Assembly: GCF_016599855.1 (NCBI RefSeq)
Contig: NZ_CP067041.1
Coordinates: 7,036,501 to 7,100,500, forward strand
DNA: 64,000 nt
Origin: Bradyrhizobium diazoefficiens
GTDB lineage: Bacteria > Pseudomonadota > Alphaproteobacteria > Rhizobiales > Xanthobacteraceae
Direction of reading: 5' to 3'
In this document: in pieces, positions 1 to 8,822 of the stretch
Position numbering within the stretch: the first letter of the stretch is position 1
Layout of the letters: the number at the start of each line of letters is the position of its first letter
The notes under the pieces: model-generated
What the model saw: the letters and a program-made list of their open reading frames with translations, nothing else
Told to the model about the DNA's origin: nothing
Databases searched by the model: none
Made by a program: the position numbers and the translations under genes

Positions 1-2588
1 GCCGCTGCGCCGAGCGGCTGTGCCACGTGCAGGACGAGATCATCCGCATCCTCTATTCCGCCGCGACCCGTCATCTCTACCGCTCGCCGATCCCGAGCGG
101 GGCGGAGCGCATGGCGGTGGTGGCGACCGGCGGCTATGGCCGCGGCCTGATGGCGCCGGAATCCGACATCGATCTGCTGTTCATCCTGCCCTACAAACAG
201 ACCGCCTGGGGCGAGCAGGTCGCCGAAGCCATTCTCTATTGCCTCTGGGACATGGGGCTGAAGGTCGGTCACGCCACACGCTCGGTCGACGAATCGATCC
301 GGCAGGCGCGCGGCGACATGACCATCCGCACCGCGATCCTGGAGACGCGCTTCCTCACGGGCGACCAGCCGCTGTATGACGAGCTGGTCGCGCGCTTCGA
401 CAAGGAAGTGGTGCAAGGCACCGCGTCCGAATTCGTCACCGCAAAGCTCGCCGAGCGCGAGGAGCGACATCGCCGCGGCGGCCAGTCGCGCTATCTGGTC
501 GAGCCGAACGTCAAGGACGGCAAGGGCGCGCTACGCGACCTGCATACGCTGTTCTGGATCGCGAAATACGTCTATCGCGTCCGTGACACCGACGAGCTGG
601 CCGAGCGCGGCGTGTTCGACGCGCAGGAATACCGCAGCTTCCGCCGCTGCGCCGATTTCCTCTGGTCGGTGCGCTGCAATCTGCATTTCTACTCCGGCCG
701 CGCCGAGGAGCGCCTCTCCTTCGACCTTCAGCGGGAGATCGCGGTGCGGCTCGGCTACACCTCGCATCCCGGCATGCAGGACGTCGAGCGCTTCATGAAG
801 CACTACTTCCTGGTCGCCAAGGAGGTCGGCAACCTCACTGCCATCCTCTGCGCCAAGCTCGAGGACCAGCAGGCCAAGCCCGCACCGGTGCTGAGCCGGA
901 TGATGGCGCGGTTGCGCCCGACGCCGGCGAAACGGCGTGTGCCCGAGAGCGACGACTTCATCGTCGACCACAACCGCATCAACGTCGCCGCGCCCGACGT
1001 CTTCAAGCACGACCCGGTCAATTTGATCCGCATCTTCCGGCTAGCGCAGAAGAACGACCTCGCCTTCCACCCGGATGCAATGCGCGACGTGACGCGCTCG
1101 CTCGGCCTGATCAACGCGCAGATGCGCGAGAATCCCGAGGCCAACCGGCTGTTCATGGAGATCCTGACCTCCGACAATGCCGAGATCGTGCTGCGCAGGA
1201 TGAACGAGACTGGCGTGCTCGGACATTTCATCCGCGCCTTCGGCAAGATCGTCTCGATGATGCAGTTCAACATGTATCATCACTACACGGTCGACGAGCA
1301 TCTGATCCGCTGCATTGGCTTCCTGCAGGACATCGAGCGCGGCGGTAACGAGGAGTTTGCGCTGGCCAGCGACCTCATGCGCAAGACCCGCCCCGAGCAC
1401 CGCACGGTGATCTATATCGCCACGCTCTTGCACGACGTCGCCAAGGGCCGTCCGGAGGATCACTCGATCGCGGGCGCCAGGGTCGCGCGCCGGCTTTGCC
1501 CGCGGCTTGGCTTCAGCCCTTCCGACACCGAGCTCGTGGCCTGGCTGATCGAGGAGCACCTTACCATGTCGACGGTCGCGCAGTCGCGCGATCTCTCCGA
1601 CCGCAAGACCATCGAGAATTTCGCCGCCGTGGTGCAGTCGGTCGAGCAGATGAAGCTCTTGACGATCCTGACCACCGCCGACATCCGCGGCGTCGGTCCC
1701 GGCGTGTGGAACGGCTGGAAGGCACAGCTTCTGCGCTCGCTCTATTATGAAACCGAGCCGGTGCTGACCGGCGGCTTCTCCGAGGTCGACCGGGGAAAAC
1801 GCCTGGTCGCCGCGCACGCCGAATTCCGCATGGCCTTCGCCGAATGGCCGCCGGACGAGCTCGATGCCTATATCGCTCGGCACTATCCGGCCTACTGGCT
1901 CAAGGTCGAGCTGGCGCGAAAAATCCGTCACGCGCGCTTCGTGCGCTCCAGCGAACAGGCCGGCCACAAGCTCGCGATCAATGTCGGCTTCGACGAGGTG
2001 CGCGGCGTCACCGAGCTGACGATCTTCGCCGCCGACCACCCCTGGCTGCTGTCGATCATCGCCGGCGCCTGCGCTTCGGCCGGCGCCAACATCGTCGATG
2101 CCCAGATCTACACCACGACCGACGGCCGCGCGCTGGACACGATCTCGATCTCCCGGGAATACGACCGCGACGAGGACGAGGGCCGGCGCGCCACCCGCAT
2201 CGGCGAGATGATCGAGGACGTGCTGGAAGGCAAGCTGCGCCTGCCCGAAGTGGTGGCGCGGCGCACGGTGCGCAGCAAAGCAAAGCCATTCGTGATCGAG
2301 CCGGAAGTGACCATCAACAACCAGTGGTCCGACCGTTACACCGTGATCGAGGTCTCCGGACTCGACCGCCCTGGCCTACTTTACGAGCTGACCACCGCGA
2401 TCTCGAAGCTCAACCTCAACATTGCCTCAGCCCATGTCGCGACCTTCGGCGAGCGCGCCCGCGACGTGTTCTACGTCACCGACCTCCTGGGCGCACAGAT
2501 CAACGCACCGACACGTCAGGCCGCGATCAAGAGCGCGCTGACCCATGTCATGGCCAGCGACAAGGCGGCTGCGGCGCCGGCGGCGTGA
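1..2588 (+). CDS. glnD: Bifunctional uridylyltransferase/uridylyl-removing enzyme GlnD, 5' end cut by window edge
   Basis: GlnD senses glutamine and adds or removes UMP on PII proteins (GlnB/GlnK), setting nitrogen status in the cytoplasm. About 861 residues are visible; rhizobial GlnD proteins are somewhat over 900 residues, so roughly the first 60-80 are off the left edge and the reading frame is open to base 3. The nucleotidyltransferase signature GGYGRG followed by ESDIDLLF lies at bases 130-185. The HD hydrolase motif LLHDVAKG is near 1425-1446. Two C-terminal ACT domains follow at about 2000-2150 (starting near VTELTIFAADHP) and 2337-2490 (starting near VIEVSGLDRPGLL). All four functional modules look intact. 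A palindromic repeat starts 10 bp after the stop. The next gene is convergent, so no downstream operon partner is seen. Confidence 0.96.
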   Translation, partial: RCAERLCHVQDEIIRILYSAATRHLYRSPIPSGAERMAVVATGGYGRGLMAPESDIDLLFILPYKQTAWGEQVAEAILYCLWDMGLKVGHATRSVDESIRQARGDMTIRTAILETRFLTGDQPLYDELVARFDKEVVQGTASEFVTAKLAEREERHRRGGQSRYLVEPNVKDGKGALRDLHTLFWIAKYVYRVRDTDELAERGVFDAQEYRSFRRCADFLWSVRCNLHFYSGRAEERLSFDLQREIAVRLGYTSHPGMQDVERFMKHYFLVAKEVGNLTAILCAKLEDQQAKPAPVLSRMMARLRPTPAKRRVPESDDFIVDHNRINVAAPDVFKHDPVNLIRIFRLAQKNDLAFHPDAMRDVTRSLGLINAQMRENPEANRLFMEILTSDNAEIVLRRMNETGVLGHFIRAFGKIVSMMQFNMYHHYTVDEHLIRCIGFLQDIERGGNEEFALASDLMRKTRPEHRTVIYIATLLHDVAKGRPEDHSIAGARVARRLCPRLGFSPSDTELVAWLIEEHLTMSTVAQSRDLSDRKTIENFAAVVQSVEQMKLLTILTTADIRGVGPGVWNGWKAQLLRSLYYETEPVLTGGFSEVDRGKRLVAAHAEFRMAFAEWPPDELDAYIARHYPAYWLKVELARKIRHARFVRSSEQAGHKLAINVGFDEVRGVTELTIFAADHPWLLSIIAGACASAGANIVDAQIYTTTDGRALDTISISREYDRDEDEGRRATRIGEMIEDVLEGKLRLPEVVARRTVRSKAKPFVIEPEVTINNQWSDRYTVIEVSGLDRPGLLYELTTAISKLNLNIASAHVATFGERARDVFYVTDLLGAQINAPTRQAAIKSALTHVMASDKAAAAPAA

Positions 2589-2597
2589 TTCTTTCTT

Positions 2598-2700
2598 GTC
2601 ATTCCGGGGCGCCGCGTAGCGGCGAGCCCGGAATCCATTTCACAACCGGTGACGCGGATGAATGGATTCCGGGTTCGCGCTTCGCGCGCCCCGGAATGAC
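2598..2700. repeat. Palindromic intergenic repeat, family A (copy 1)
   Basis: The outer arms are perfect 15-bp inverted repeats: GTCATTCCGGGGCGC at the left and its complement at the right. Inner arms built around CGGAATCCAT and ATGGATTCCGG also pair. Further copies or variants lie at 11108, 14836, 16780, 24398, 59436 and 60161. The element sits between two convergent genes (glnD and the alkyltransferase), where a long hairpin could protect or end both transcripts. Confidence 0.85.
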
Positions 2701-2732
2701 GCGGGGAAAGACCACGAGCGCGCGCCTCGCCT

Positions 2733-3263
2733 TCAGACCTCCACCCCTTCGTGCCTGAGCAGCCAGCGCTTGCGCTCGAGGCCGCCGCCATATTTCACCA
2801 GCGAGCCGCCGGCCCCGATCAGGCGATGGCATGGCAGCACCACGCTGATCGGATTCGAGCCGTTGGCGTGGCCAACGGCGCGAATGGCCCTGGGCATCTC
2901 GATCTTTGCAGCGAGCGCACCGTAGCTCATCGTGGTGCCGGCAGGGATTTTCGCCAACGCAGTCCAGACCTTTTGCTGGAACGGCGTCCCGGCGATGCGC
3001 CATTCGATCGCGAGAAGCTGACCGAGATCACCCTCGAAGTAAGCCGACAGCGCGGTCTTCATCGCCCTCGGCGCGGACCGATCAACCAGATCCACCGCGC
3101 CATGATGAAGGCGCAGCAGCTCGCGCATGCGACGCTCGTAATCTTCCCAATCGAGCGCGCACAAGGCGCCCTCGGCATCGGTGACGAGCAGTGCGGCCCC
3201 GATCGGCGTAGTCAGCCTATCGAGGCCGAAGCGTTCTGCAGGCTTGGTTAATCGAGCGGCCAT
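2733..3263 (-). CDS. ogt: Methylated-DNA--[protein]-cysteine S-methyltransferase
   Basis: This is a suicide repair enzyme that moves alkyl groups from O6-alkylguanine to its own cysteine. The protein is 176 residues, normal for Ogt. The active-site motif VVLPCHRLIG places the acceptor Cys at residue 145, and the DNA-binding segment with GTTMSYGALA and RAVGHANGSNP precedes it, as in the family. The frame is open further upstream (to 3440). The ATG at 3263 was chosen because the extra upstream residues are basic and unlike the family, and the remaining length fits. There is no Ada-type regulatory domain. It is convergent with glnD and divergent from the solute-binding protein gene, and appears to stand alone. 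Confidence 0.93.
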   Translation of the reverse strand: MAARLTKPAERFGLDRLTTPIGAALLVTDAEGALCALDWEDYERRMRELLRLHHGAVDLVDRSAPRAMKTALSAYFEGDLGQLLAIEWRIAGTPFQQKVWTALAKIPAGTTMSYGALAAKIEMPRAIRAVGHANGSNPISVVLPCHRLIGAGGSLVKYGGGLERKRWLLRHEGVEV

Positions 3264-3487
3264 TACGACCCCATTTGCATCGAAGCGCGCTTCGCACTTG
3301 CCATGCCGGCCATGCCAACGTCCACCCGAAAGCTGACGCTTTTGGGGGAGCTCAATTTGATCCTCATCAGCGCGGCGATCCTTGCGCGGCGCGCGGCCTT
3401 CCGCCACAATCTTCACAGCGATGGCGACCGTTGCAATCAACGGAAAAGACCATCGGTCGAAAATTCCGCCACGAGGAACATCCCAAC

Positions 3488-4714
3488 ATGAACAATCGTA
3501 GAGCCTTCATAGCTGCCACAGCGGCGCTCGCCTTCGCGCTCTCCGCGAGCCAAGCCCTCGCCCAGAAGAAGTACGACACCGGTGCGAGCGACACCGAGAT
3601 CAAGATCGGCCAGACCAATCCATTCAGCGGACCGGCCTCCGCCTATGCCACGATTGGCAAGACTCAGGCCGCTTATATCAACATGATCAACGATCAGGGC
3701 GGCGTGAATGGCCGCAAGATCAACCTGATCCAGTATGACGACGCCTACAGCCCGCCGAAAACGGTCGAGCAGGTGCGCAAGCTGGTCGAAAGCGACGAGG
3801 TGCTGCTCACCTTCCAGGTCCTCGGTACGCCGGGAAATGCCGCCGTGCAAAAATACCTCAATTCGAAAAAAGTACCGCAACTTTTTGCGGCGACCGGGGC
3901 ATCCAGGTTCACCGACCCGAAGAACTTCCCCTGGACGATGGGCTTCAACCCGAACTACTTCGTCGAAGGCCGCATCTACGGCCAGTACATTCTGAAAAAC
4001 CATCCCAATGCCAAGATCGGCATTCTCTACCAGAACGACGACCTGGGTAAGGACTACCAGAACGGCATCAAGGCCGGCCTCGGCGACAAGGCCGCGAAGA
4101 TGATCGTTGCGGAGGTTTCCTATGAGGTCTCCGATCCGACCGTCGATTCGCAAATTCTCAAGATCAAGGACGCCGGAGCGGATCTGTTCTTCAGCGCTAC
4201 GACGCCGAAACAGGCGGCACAAGCGATCAAGAAGATCGCCGAGCTCGACTGGCATCCGGTCCACATCCTTGACATCAACGCCACCTCGGTCGGCGCCGTC
4301 ATGAAGCCGGCAGGTCTCGAAGCGTCCAAGGGCGTGATCAGCGTCAACTACGGCAAGGATCCGCTCGATCCGACCTGGAAGGAAGACGCCGGCATGAAGA
4401 AATATCTGGAGTTCATGGCCAAGTACTATCCGGACGGCGACGCCACCTCCCTGTTCAACACTTACGGCTATTCAACCACGCAATTGCTGATCCATGTGCT
4501 CAAGGCGTGCGGTGACAACCTGACGCGCGAGAACGTCATGAAGCAGGCGACCTCGCTGAAGAACGTTGTGCTCGATCTGTCGCTGCCGGGAATGCAGATC
4601 AACACCTCGCCGACTGACTATCGCGTCAACAAACAGCTCCAGATGGAGCGCTTCAACGGCGAGCGCTGGGAGCTGTTCGGCCCGATCCTCGAGGACGCAG
4701 GCCCGGCGGGTTAG
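3488..4714 (+). CDS. Liv-type ABC transporter periplasmic substrate-binding protein (orphan)
   Basis: This protein of 408 residues belongs to the periplasmic leucine/branched-chain amino acid binding family (type 1 fold, Peripla_BP_6). It has an N-terminal signal peptide with cleavage probably after ASQALA. The mature start, with DTEIKIGQTNPFSGPASAY, is typical of the family's first beta strand and ligand loop. The ATG at 3488 is preceded by a GAGG ribosome-binding sequence; an open frame to 3275 upstream is not family-like. No permease or ATPase genes flank it, so it must use a transporter encoded elsewhere, or it is a stand-alone receptor. Rhizobial members of this group are often annotated for branched-chain amino acids or aromatic acids. 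The ligand cannot be told from sequence alone. Confidence 0.9.
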   Translation: MNNRRAFIAATAALAFALSASQALAQKKYDTGASDTEIKIGQTNPFSGPASAYATIGKTQAAYINMINDQGGVNGRKINLIQYDDAYSPPKTVEQVRKLVESDEVLLTFQVLGTPGNAAVQKYLNSKKVPQLFAATGASRFTDPKNFPWTMGFNPNYFVEGRIYGQYILKNHPNAKIGILYQNDDLGKDYQNGIKAGLGDKAAKMIVAEVSYEVSDPTVDSQILKIKDAGADLFFSATTPKQAAQAIKKIAELDWHPVHILDINATSVGAVMKPAGLEASKGVISVNYGKDPLDPTWKEDAGMKKYLEFMAKYYPDGDATSLFNTYGYSTTQLLIHVLKACGDNLTRENVMKQATSLKNVVLDLSLPGMQINTSPTDYRVNKQLQMERFNGERWELFGPILEDAGPAG

Positions 4715-4740
4715 TTCGCTTGCCCAACTGCCAAAACGAC

Positions 4741-4824
4741 GTCATGCCCGGGCTTGTCCCGGGCATTTACGTTCTTGAGGCGGGAAAGGTATGGATGGCC
4801 GGGGTCAAGCCCGGCCAGGATGCC
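4741..4824. repeat. Palindromic intergenic repeat, family C (copy 1)
   Basis: Two adjacent hairpins: GCCCGGGCTTGTCCCGGGC near 4746-4765, and a GGCCGGGGTCAAGCCCGGCC type arm near 4797-4816. A related, longer copy is at 49613. It lies between convergent genes. Confidence 0.75.
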
Positions 4825-4844
4825 GCAAGAGCCGGGCCAATAAC

Positions 4845-5270
4845 TCAGCTCGGGATCTCGCCAAAGTTCTTCCCGACCGGCAGCACCGCGTGCCGGATCA
4901 GGCGCGAATCCTCCACCGCAGCCTGGCGGTGCTTCACCGCTTTGCGATAGACGGGATCGCGGATCATCTCGACGAAAGCCGCGACGCTTGGATATTCGGC
5001 GATGAAGCAGTGGTCCCAGCGTTCTTCCGGCGGACCGATCAGCATCAGCTCGAACCTGCCTTGCCAGACGATGCGGCCACCGAGCCGCTCGAACACGGGG
5101 CCGCTCTCGCGACCATAGGCCGCATAGGCTTCCGCGCCGCTTGCCTTACGGCCGTCGGGATAGGCCGCCTCCCGGCGCAGGCGCACCAGATTGAGCATGT
5201 GGATCGGGCCGGGACGGTCGTTGTCCCGGAATTGCGCAAAGATTTCCTTGGTCGGATCGATGTGGCCCAT
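4845..5270 (-). CDS. DUF1330 family protein
   Basis: A cytoplasmic protein of 141 residues with no signal peptide. The pattern of a short dimeric alpha/beta-barrel (FELMLIGPPEERWDHCFIAEYPS, then FVEMIRDPVYRKAVKHR) matches the DUF1330 family, whose members are small and of unknown enzymatic role. The start shown is an ATG whose upstream complement carries a purine-rich stretch. It is convergent with the upstream solute-binding protein and divergent from the penicillin-binding protein gene. No function should be assigned beyond the family name. Confidence 0.85.
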   Translation of the reverse strand: MGHIDPTKEIFAQFRDNDRPGPIHMLNLVRLRREAAYPDGRKASGAEAYAAYGRESGPVFERLGGRIVWQGRFELMLIGPPEERWDHCFIAEYPSVAAFVEMIRDPVYRKAVKHRQAAVEDSRLIRHAVLPVGKNFGEIPS

Positions 5271-5361
5271 GCGAGTTCCCTCTTCTTTATGCCGTCGATC
5301 CTAGCTCTGCCGCCCAATGAGCGGAACTGCGGCGGACGAATGCGGCACCTCCTAATCGCGC

Positions 5362-5378
5362 GTTAAGCTCTGGGTAAC
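5362..5378 (+). promoter_or_regulatory. Candidate CtrA box upstream of the class A PBP gene
   Basis: GTTAA-N7-GTAAC differs at one base from the alphaproteobacterial CtrA consensus GTTAA-N7-TTAAC. It lies 59 bp before the likely ATG of a cell-wall synthase gene. This is a pattern match only. Confidence 0.3.
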
Positions 5379-5436
5379 CGGGCCTTAAACAGCGACCGCT
5401 AGCGTGCGGCGGGGCGGGGTGACCGGGCGTTTGCGT

Positions 5437-7644
5437 ATGGGGTCGGGAAAGAAAAAGGGTGGGCGGAAGGAGCCGTTGTTCGGCTTGCCCGCGGCGCTCG
5501 CCGATCTGCGCCTGACCGCGGCCGATCGCATTCCCAACGCCGAGGACAAGCCGAAAAAGTCCTCCAGCAAGCGCAAAAGCGATACGTCCGACGATGAGCC
5601 GCCACGCGAGCGCAAGGCTCAAGCCATCCGCGGCGGCGCCAGACGCCGGTCGAAGTCGCGCATGGGTGCCGGCCTCGGACGCCTGGTCTATTGGGGCGCC
5701 GTGCTGAGCCTGTGGGGCGTGATCGCGGTCTTCGGCGTCGTGATCTGGGTCGGCGCCCACCTGCCGCCGATCCAGTCGCTGGAGATTCCCAAGCGCCCGC
5801 CGACGATCCAGATCGTCGGCGTGGACGGCAGCCTGCTGGCGCAGCGCGGCGAGATGGCCGGCGCCAATGTGTCGCTGAAGGACCTGCCGCCTTACTTGCC
5901 GAAGGCGTTCATCGCCATCGAGGACCGCCGCTTCTATTCGCATTTCGGTATCGATCCCATTGGCATCCTGCGCGCCCTGGTCACGAACGTGCTCCATCGC
6001 GGCGTGTCGCAGGGCGGCTCGACCCTGACGCAGCAGCTCGCGAAAAACCTGTTCCTGACCCACGAGCGCACCATGGCGCGCAAGCTGCAGGAGGCGGAGC
6101 TCGCGATCTGGCTCGAGCGCAAGCATTCCAAGAACGAGATTCTGGAGCTCTATCTCAACCGCGTCTATTTCGGTTCCGGCGCCTACGGCGTCGAGGCTGC
6201 CGCGCAGAAATATTTCGGCAAGCCGGCGAAGAACGTGACGATCGCCGAAGCCGCGATGCTGGCTGGCCTCGTCAAATCGCCCTCGCGGCTTGCGCCGAAC
6301 CGCAATCCGGAAGGCGCCGAACAACGCGCGCAAATCGTGCTCGCGGCGATGGCGGATGCCAAGTTCATCACCGAGGCGCAGGCCCAGGCCTCGATCGGCC
6401 ATCCCTCCTACAATGTGAAGCCGGTCGGCGCCGGCACCGTGAACTACGTGGCCGACTGGATCGGCGAGGTGCTGGACGACCTCGTCGGCCAGATCGACCA
6501 GAGCATCAAGGTCGAGACCACGATCGACCCGAAACTCCAGGCCGTGGCGGAAGCCGCCGTCATCGACGAGCTCGCTGCCAAGAGCGTGAAGTTCAATGTC
6601 AGTCAGGGCGCGCTGGTGGCGATGACACCGGACGGCGCGGTACGCGCCATGGTCGGGGGGCGGAACTACTCCGAGAGCCAGTACAACCGCGCGGTCACCG
6701 CAAAGCGCCAGCCGGGCTCCTCATTCAAACCGTTCGTCTATCTGACGGCGCTCGAGCAGGGACTGACGCCCGACACCGTCCGCCAGGACGCGCCGATCGA
6801 GGTCAAGGGCTGGCGACCTGAGAACTACACGCATGAATATTTCGGCGCGGTGACCCTGACGCAGGCGCTGGCGATGTCGCTCAACACGGTCGCCATCCGC
6901 CTCGGCCTCGAGGTCGGGCCGAAGAACGTGGTGCGCACCGCGCACCGGCTTGGCATCTCCTCCAAGCTCGAGCCCAACGCCTCGATCGCGCTCGGCACCT
7001 CGGAAGTCTCCGTCGTCGAGATGGTCGGCGCCTATGCACCGTTCGCCAATGGCGGCTTCGCCGCCGTGCCGCATGTCGTGACGCGGATCAGGACGCTCGA
7101 CGGCAAGCTGCTCTACATGCGCCAGCCGGACGAGCACAACCAGGTGATCGAGCCGCGTTACGTCGGGATGATGAACACGATGATGCGGGAGACGCTGATA
7201 TCAGGCACGGCGAAGAAGGCCGAGATTCCGGGCTGGCAGGCCGCCGGCAAGACCGGCACCAGCCAGGACTACCGCGACGCCTGGTTCATCGGCTACACCG
7301 CCAACCTCGTCACCGGCGTCTGGCTCGGCAATGACGACAATTCGCCGACAAAGAAGGCGACCGGCGGCGGCCTGCCGGTAGAAGTCTGGACCCGCTTCAT
7401 GCGCGCCGCGCACGAGGGCGTGCCGGTGGCCGCCTTGCCGAACCTGCAGAGCAATTGGGGGCCGGCGAACCTCGTGCAGATCTCCTCGCAGGTGTCGCCG
7501 CCGACACAGGCGGCGCCCGGACCTGCGCCGATCAGCAATGGCGGCTATCGGGCCCCACCGCCGACGCGCGCCAATGTGCGGCCGGAGGCGGCCGCAGGGC
7601 TTGATGGCTGGCTGATGGACCGGCTGTTTGGCGGCAATCGATAA
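5437..7644 (+). CDS. Class A penicillin-binding protein (PBP1A family)
   Basis: A bifunctional peptidoglycan glycosyltransferase/transpeptidase of about 735 residues, anchored in the inner membrane and facing the periplasm. A basic, Ser/Lys-rich cytoplasmic tail of about 85 residues precedes one membrane segment (YWGAVLSLWGVIAVFGVVI). The glycosyltransferase region has AIEDRRFYSHFGID and GGSTLTQQLAKNLFLT. The transpeptidase has all three motifs: SSFK in RQPGSSFKPF, SLN in MSLNTVAIRL, and KTGTS. The C-terminus is rich in Pro/Ala. The ATG at 5437 is preferred over an in-frame GTG at 5404. A CtrA-like box lies upstream. It is one of several class A PBPs expected in such genomes, and which one is not resolved. 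Confidence 0.93.
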   Translation: MGSGKKKGGRKEPLFGLPAALADLRLTAADRIPNAEDKPKKSSSKRKSDTSDDEPPRERKAQAIRGGARRRSKSRMGAGLGRLVYWGAVLSLWGVIAVFGVVIWVGAHLPPIQSLEIPKRPPTIQIVGVDGSLLAQRGEMAGANVSLKDLPPYLPKAFIAIEDRRFYSHFGIDPIGILRALVTNVLHRGVSQGGSTLTQQLAKNLFLTHERTMARKLQEAELAIWLERKHSKNEILELYLNRVYFGSGAYGVEAAAQKYFGKPAKNVTIAEAAMLAGLVKSPSRLAPNRNPEGAEQRAQIVLAAMADAKFITEAQAQASIGHPSYNVKPVGAGTVNYVADWIGEVLDDLVGQIDQSIKVETTIDPKLQAVAEAAVIDELAAKSVKFNVSQGALVAMTPDGAVRAMVGGRNYSESQYNRAVTAKRQPGSSFKPFVYLTALEQGLTPDTVRQDAPIEVKGWRPENYTHEYFGAVTLTQALAMSLNTVAIRLGLEVGPKNVVRTAHRLGISSKLEPNASIALGTSEVSVVEMVGAYAPFANGGFAAVPHVVTRIRTLDGKLLYMRQPDEHNQVIEPRYVGMMNTMMRETLISGTAKKAEIPGWQAAGKTGTSQDYRDAWFIGYTANLVTGVWLGNDDNSPTKKATGGGLPVEVWTRFMRAAHEGVPVAALPNLQSNWGPANLVQISSQVSPPTQAAPGPAPISNGGYRAPPPTRANVRPEAAAGLDGWLMDRLFGGNR

Positions 7645-7681
7645 GCTTCGGCCGGAGGTCGTGTGACCTCACAAGAAAAAC

Positions 7682-7707
7682 CGCGAAAACAACCCCATGC
7701 ACAGTAG
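7682..7707. repeat. 26-bp exact dispersed repeat, family E (copy 1)
   Basis: A 26-base run beginning CGCGAAAACAACCCCATG is identical at 54289-54314. Both copies are intergenic and on the same strand. Nothing else in the two surroundings is alike. Confidence 0.8.
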
Positions 7708-7766
7708 GCGTCGTGGTCCGGCGTGATGCGCGACGGGTGGTTCGAAGATGCTCGACAGAGCGAACC

Positions 7767-8522
7767 CTAATCCTCGACCCCGTACCGGTGCAGATCATTG
7801 CCGTAGGTGTCGAGCCACTTCTTGGCGCGCTCCATTGACGGACAGATCCTGCCGCAGACGCGCCAGAACCGCGCTGAGTGGTTCATCTCGACGAGATGGG
7901 CGACCTCATGGGCGGCAAGATAGTCGAGCACGTAGGGCGGCGCGAGGATCAGCCGCCAGGAGAACGACAGCGAGCCCGCCGAGGTGCAGGAGCCCCAGCG
8001 GCTGGACTGGTCGCGGATCGAGAGCCGCTTCACCTTGACGCCGAGCCCGGCGGCATGGATCTCCGCCGAGCGCTGCAGGTCGCGGCGCGCCTCGCGCTTG
8101 AGGAAGTCACTGACACGGCGATCGACATGATCGAGCCCGCCGGCGACGCAGAGAATGCGTTCGCCACTGTCGCGCGTCTCGGTCCACACCGTGCCGCGCG
8201 CACCGGCCCGATGAACGATGCGATGGGGAACGCCGCGAAGCGGTATCACTGTGCCAGGCTGAAACGGTGCAGCCTTCGGCAAACGCCCGAGACGAGCAGC
8301 GATCCATGCGCCGTGACGCGTGGCGAAGTCTTTCGCTTCGGCCAGCGTGCCGCGCGGCGGGATGGTGAGGATGGCTTCGCGGTCGCTGGGATGGATTCTA
8401 AGTGTGTAACGACGCGCTCGGCGGTGCCGGCGCAGCCTGATCGCAAAGAATTGCGATCCGTGGGTGATGACAAGGGTCTTTGGTTCGTGGGGCCGCCGAT
8501 AAAGGAGCGCGCGAGTGGCCAT
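7767..8522 (-). CDS. YgjP/SprT-like zinc metallopeptidase (DUF45)
   Basis: A cytoplasmic protein of 251 residues of the YgjP-like M48 group. The catalytic zinc site HEVAHL with a following NHSARFW segment is near the C-terminus. It is preceded by the diagnostic SSRWGSCTSAGSLSFSWRL stretch. The N-terminal half carries the usual basic region (RRHRRARRYTLRI). The frame is open upstream to 8606, but the ATG at 8522 begins where family similarity begins (MATRALLYRR). The substrate is unknown for most of the family. It stops convergently close to the PBP gene and lies 300 bp from the divergent end of phaZ. Confidence 0.88.
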   Translation of the reverse strand: MATRALLYRRPHEPKTLVITHGSQFFAIRLRRHRRARRYTLRIHPSDREAILTIPPRGTLAEAKDFATRHGAWIAARLGRLPKAAPFQPGTVIPLRGVPHRIVHRAGARGTVWTETRDSGERILCVAGGLDHVDRRVSDFLKREARRDLQRSAEIHAAGLGVKVKRLSIRDQSSRWGSCTSAGSLSFSWRLILAPPYVLDYLAAHEVAHLVEMNHSARFWRVCGRICPSMERAKKWLDTYGNDLHRYGVED

Positions 8523-8822
8523 GTCTGTCAGTCCGGGGAGCAGGAGTTCGCCCGGATTCTGCCATAACCGCCGCCACGGAAATCGCTCGGCGCAAAAACA
8601 AATCATTTGCCCAATATACAGCGGTCTGGCGTCCGGGAGACCCTACAGACTGGGGTCGGAACCCGGTTTTTTCGCCCCCGCTGGATGCATGCAGCCTTCC
8701 CAAGAGATGAGGGAGGACTCACTCCTTTAAAGCTACCTAAATACCGCGAATCTGACCAGGACCCGACCCCGCCGGAACTCCGGCAAGGGACGGAATTTTC
8801 GACGGGAAAGCCGAAAAACGCT
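8523..8822. other. Intergenic stretch without a convincing gene
   Basis: About 300 bp between the metallopeptidase start and the phaZ stop. It holds a small hairpin GGGT-CGGA-ACCC followed by a T6 run near 8661-8679. A tRNA was considered but no cloverleaf can be drawn. An undetected small RNA is possible; no coding signal is seen. Confidence 0.4.

Noticed and set aside
1041..2039. 332-codon minus-strand ORF opposite glnD
   Set aside because: A long antisense frame caused by high G+C codon bias. glnD on the plus strand is unmistakable.
3355..3368. FNR/FixK-like TTGAT-N4-ATCAG before the solute-binding protein gene
   Set aside because: One arm is off consensus and the spacing to a FixK-type TTG(A/C)-N8-(T/G)CAA does not fit.
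8601..8700. Possible tRNA or small RNA with GGTCGGAACCC
   Set aside because: No acceptor, D or anticodon stems can be drawn, and the short stem before T6 is only 4 bp. Left as unassigned intergenic DNA.
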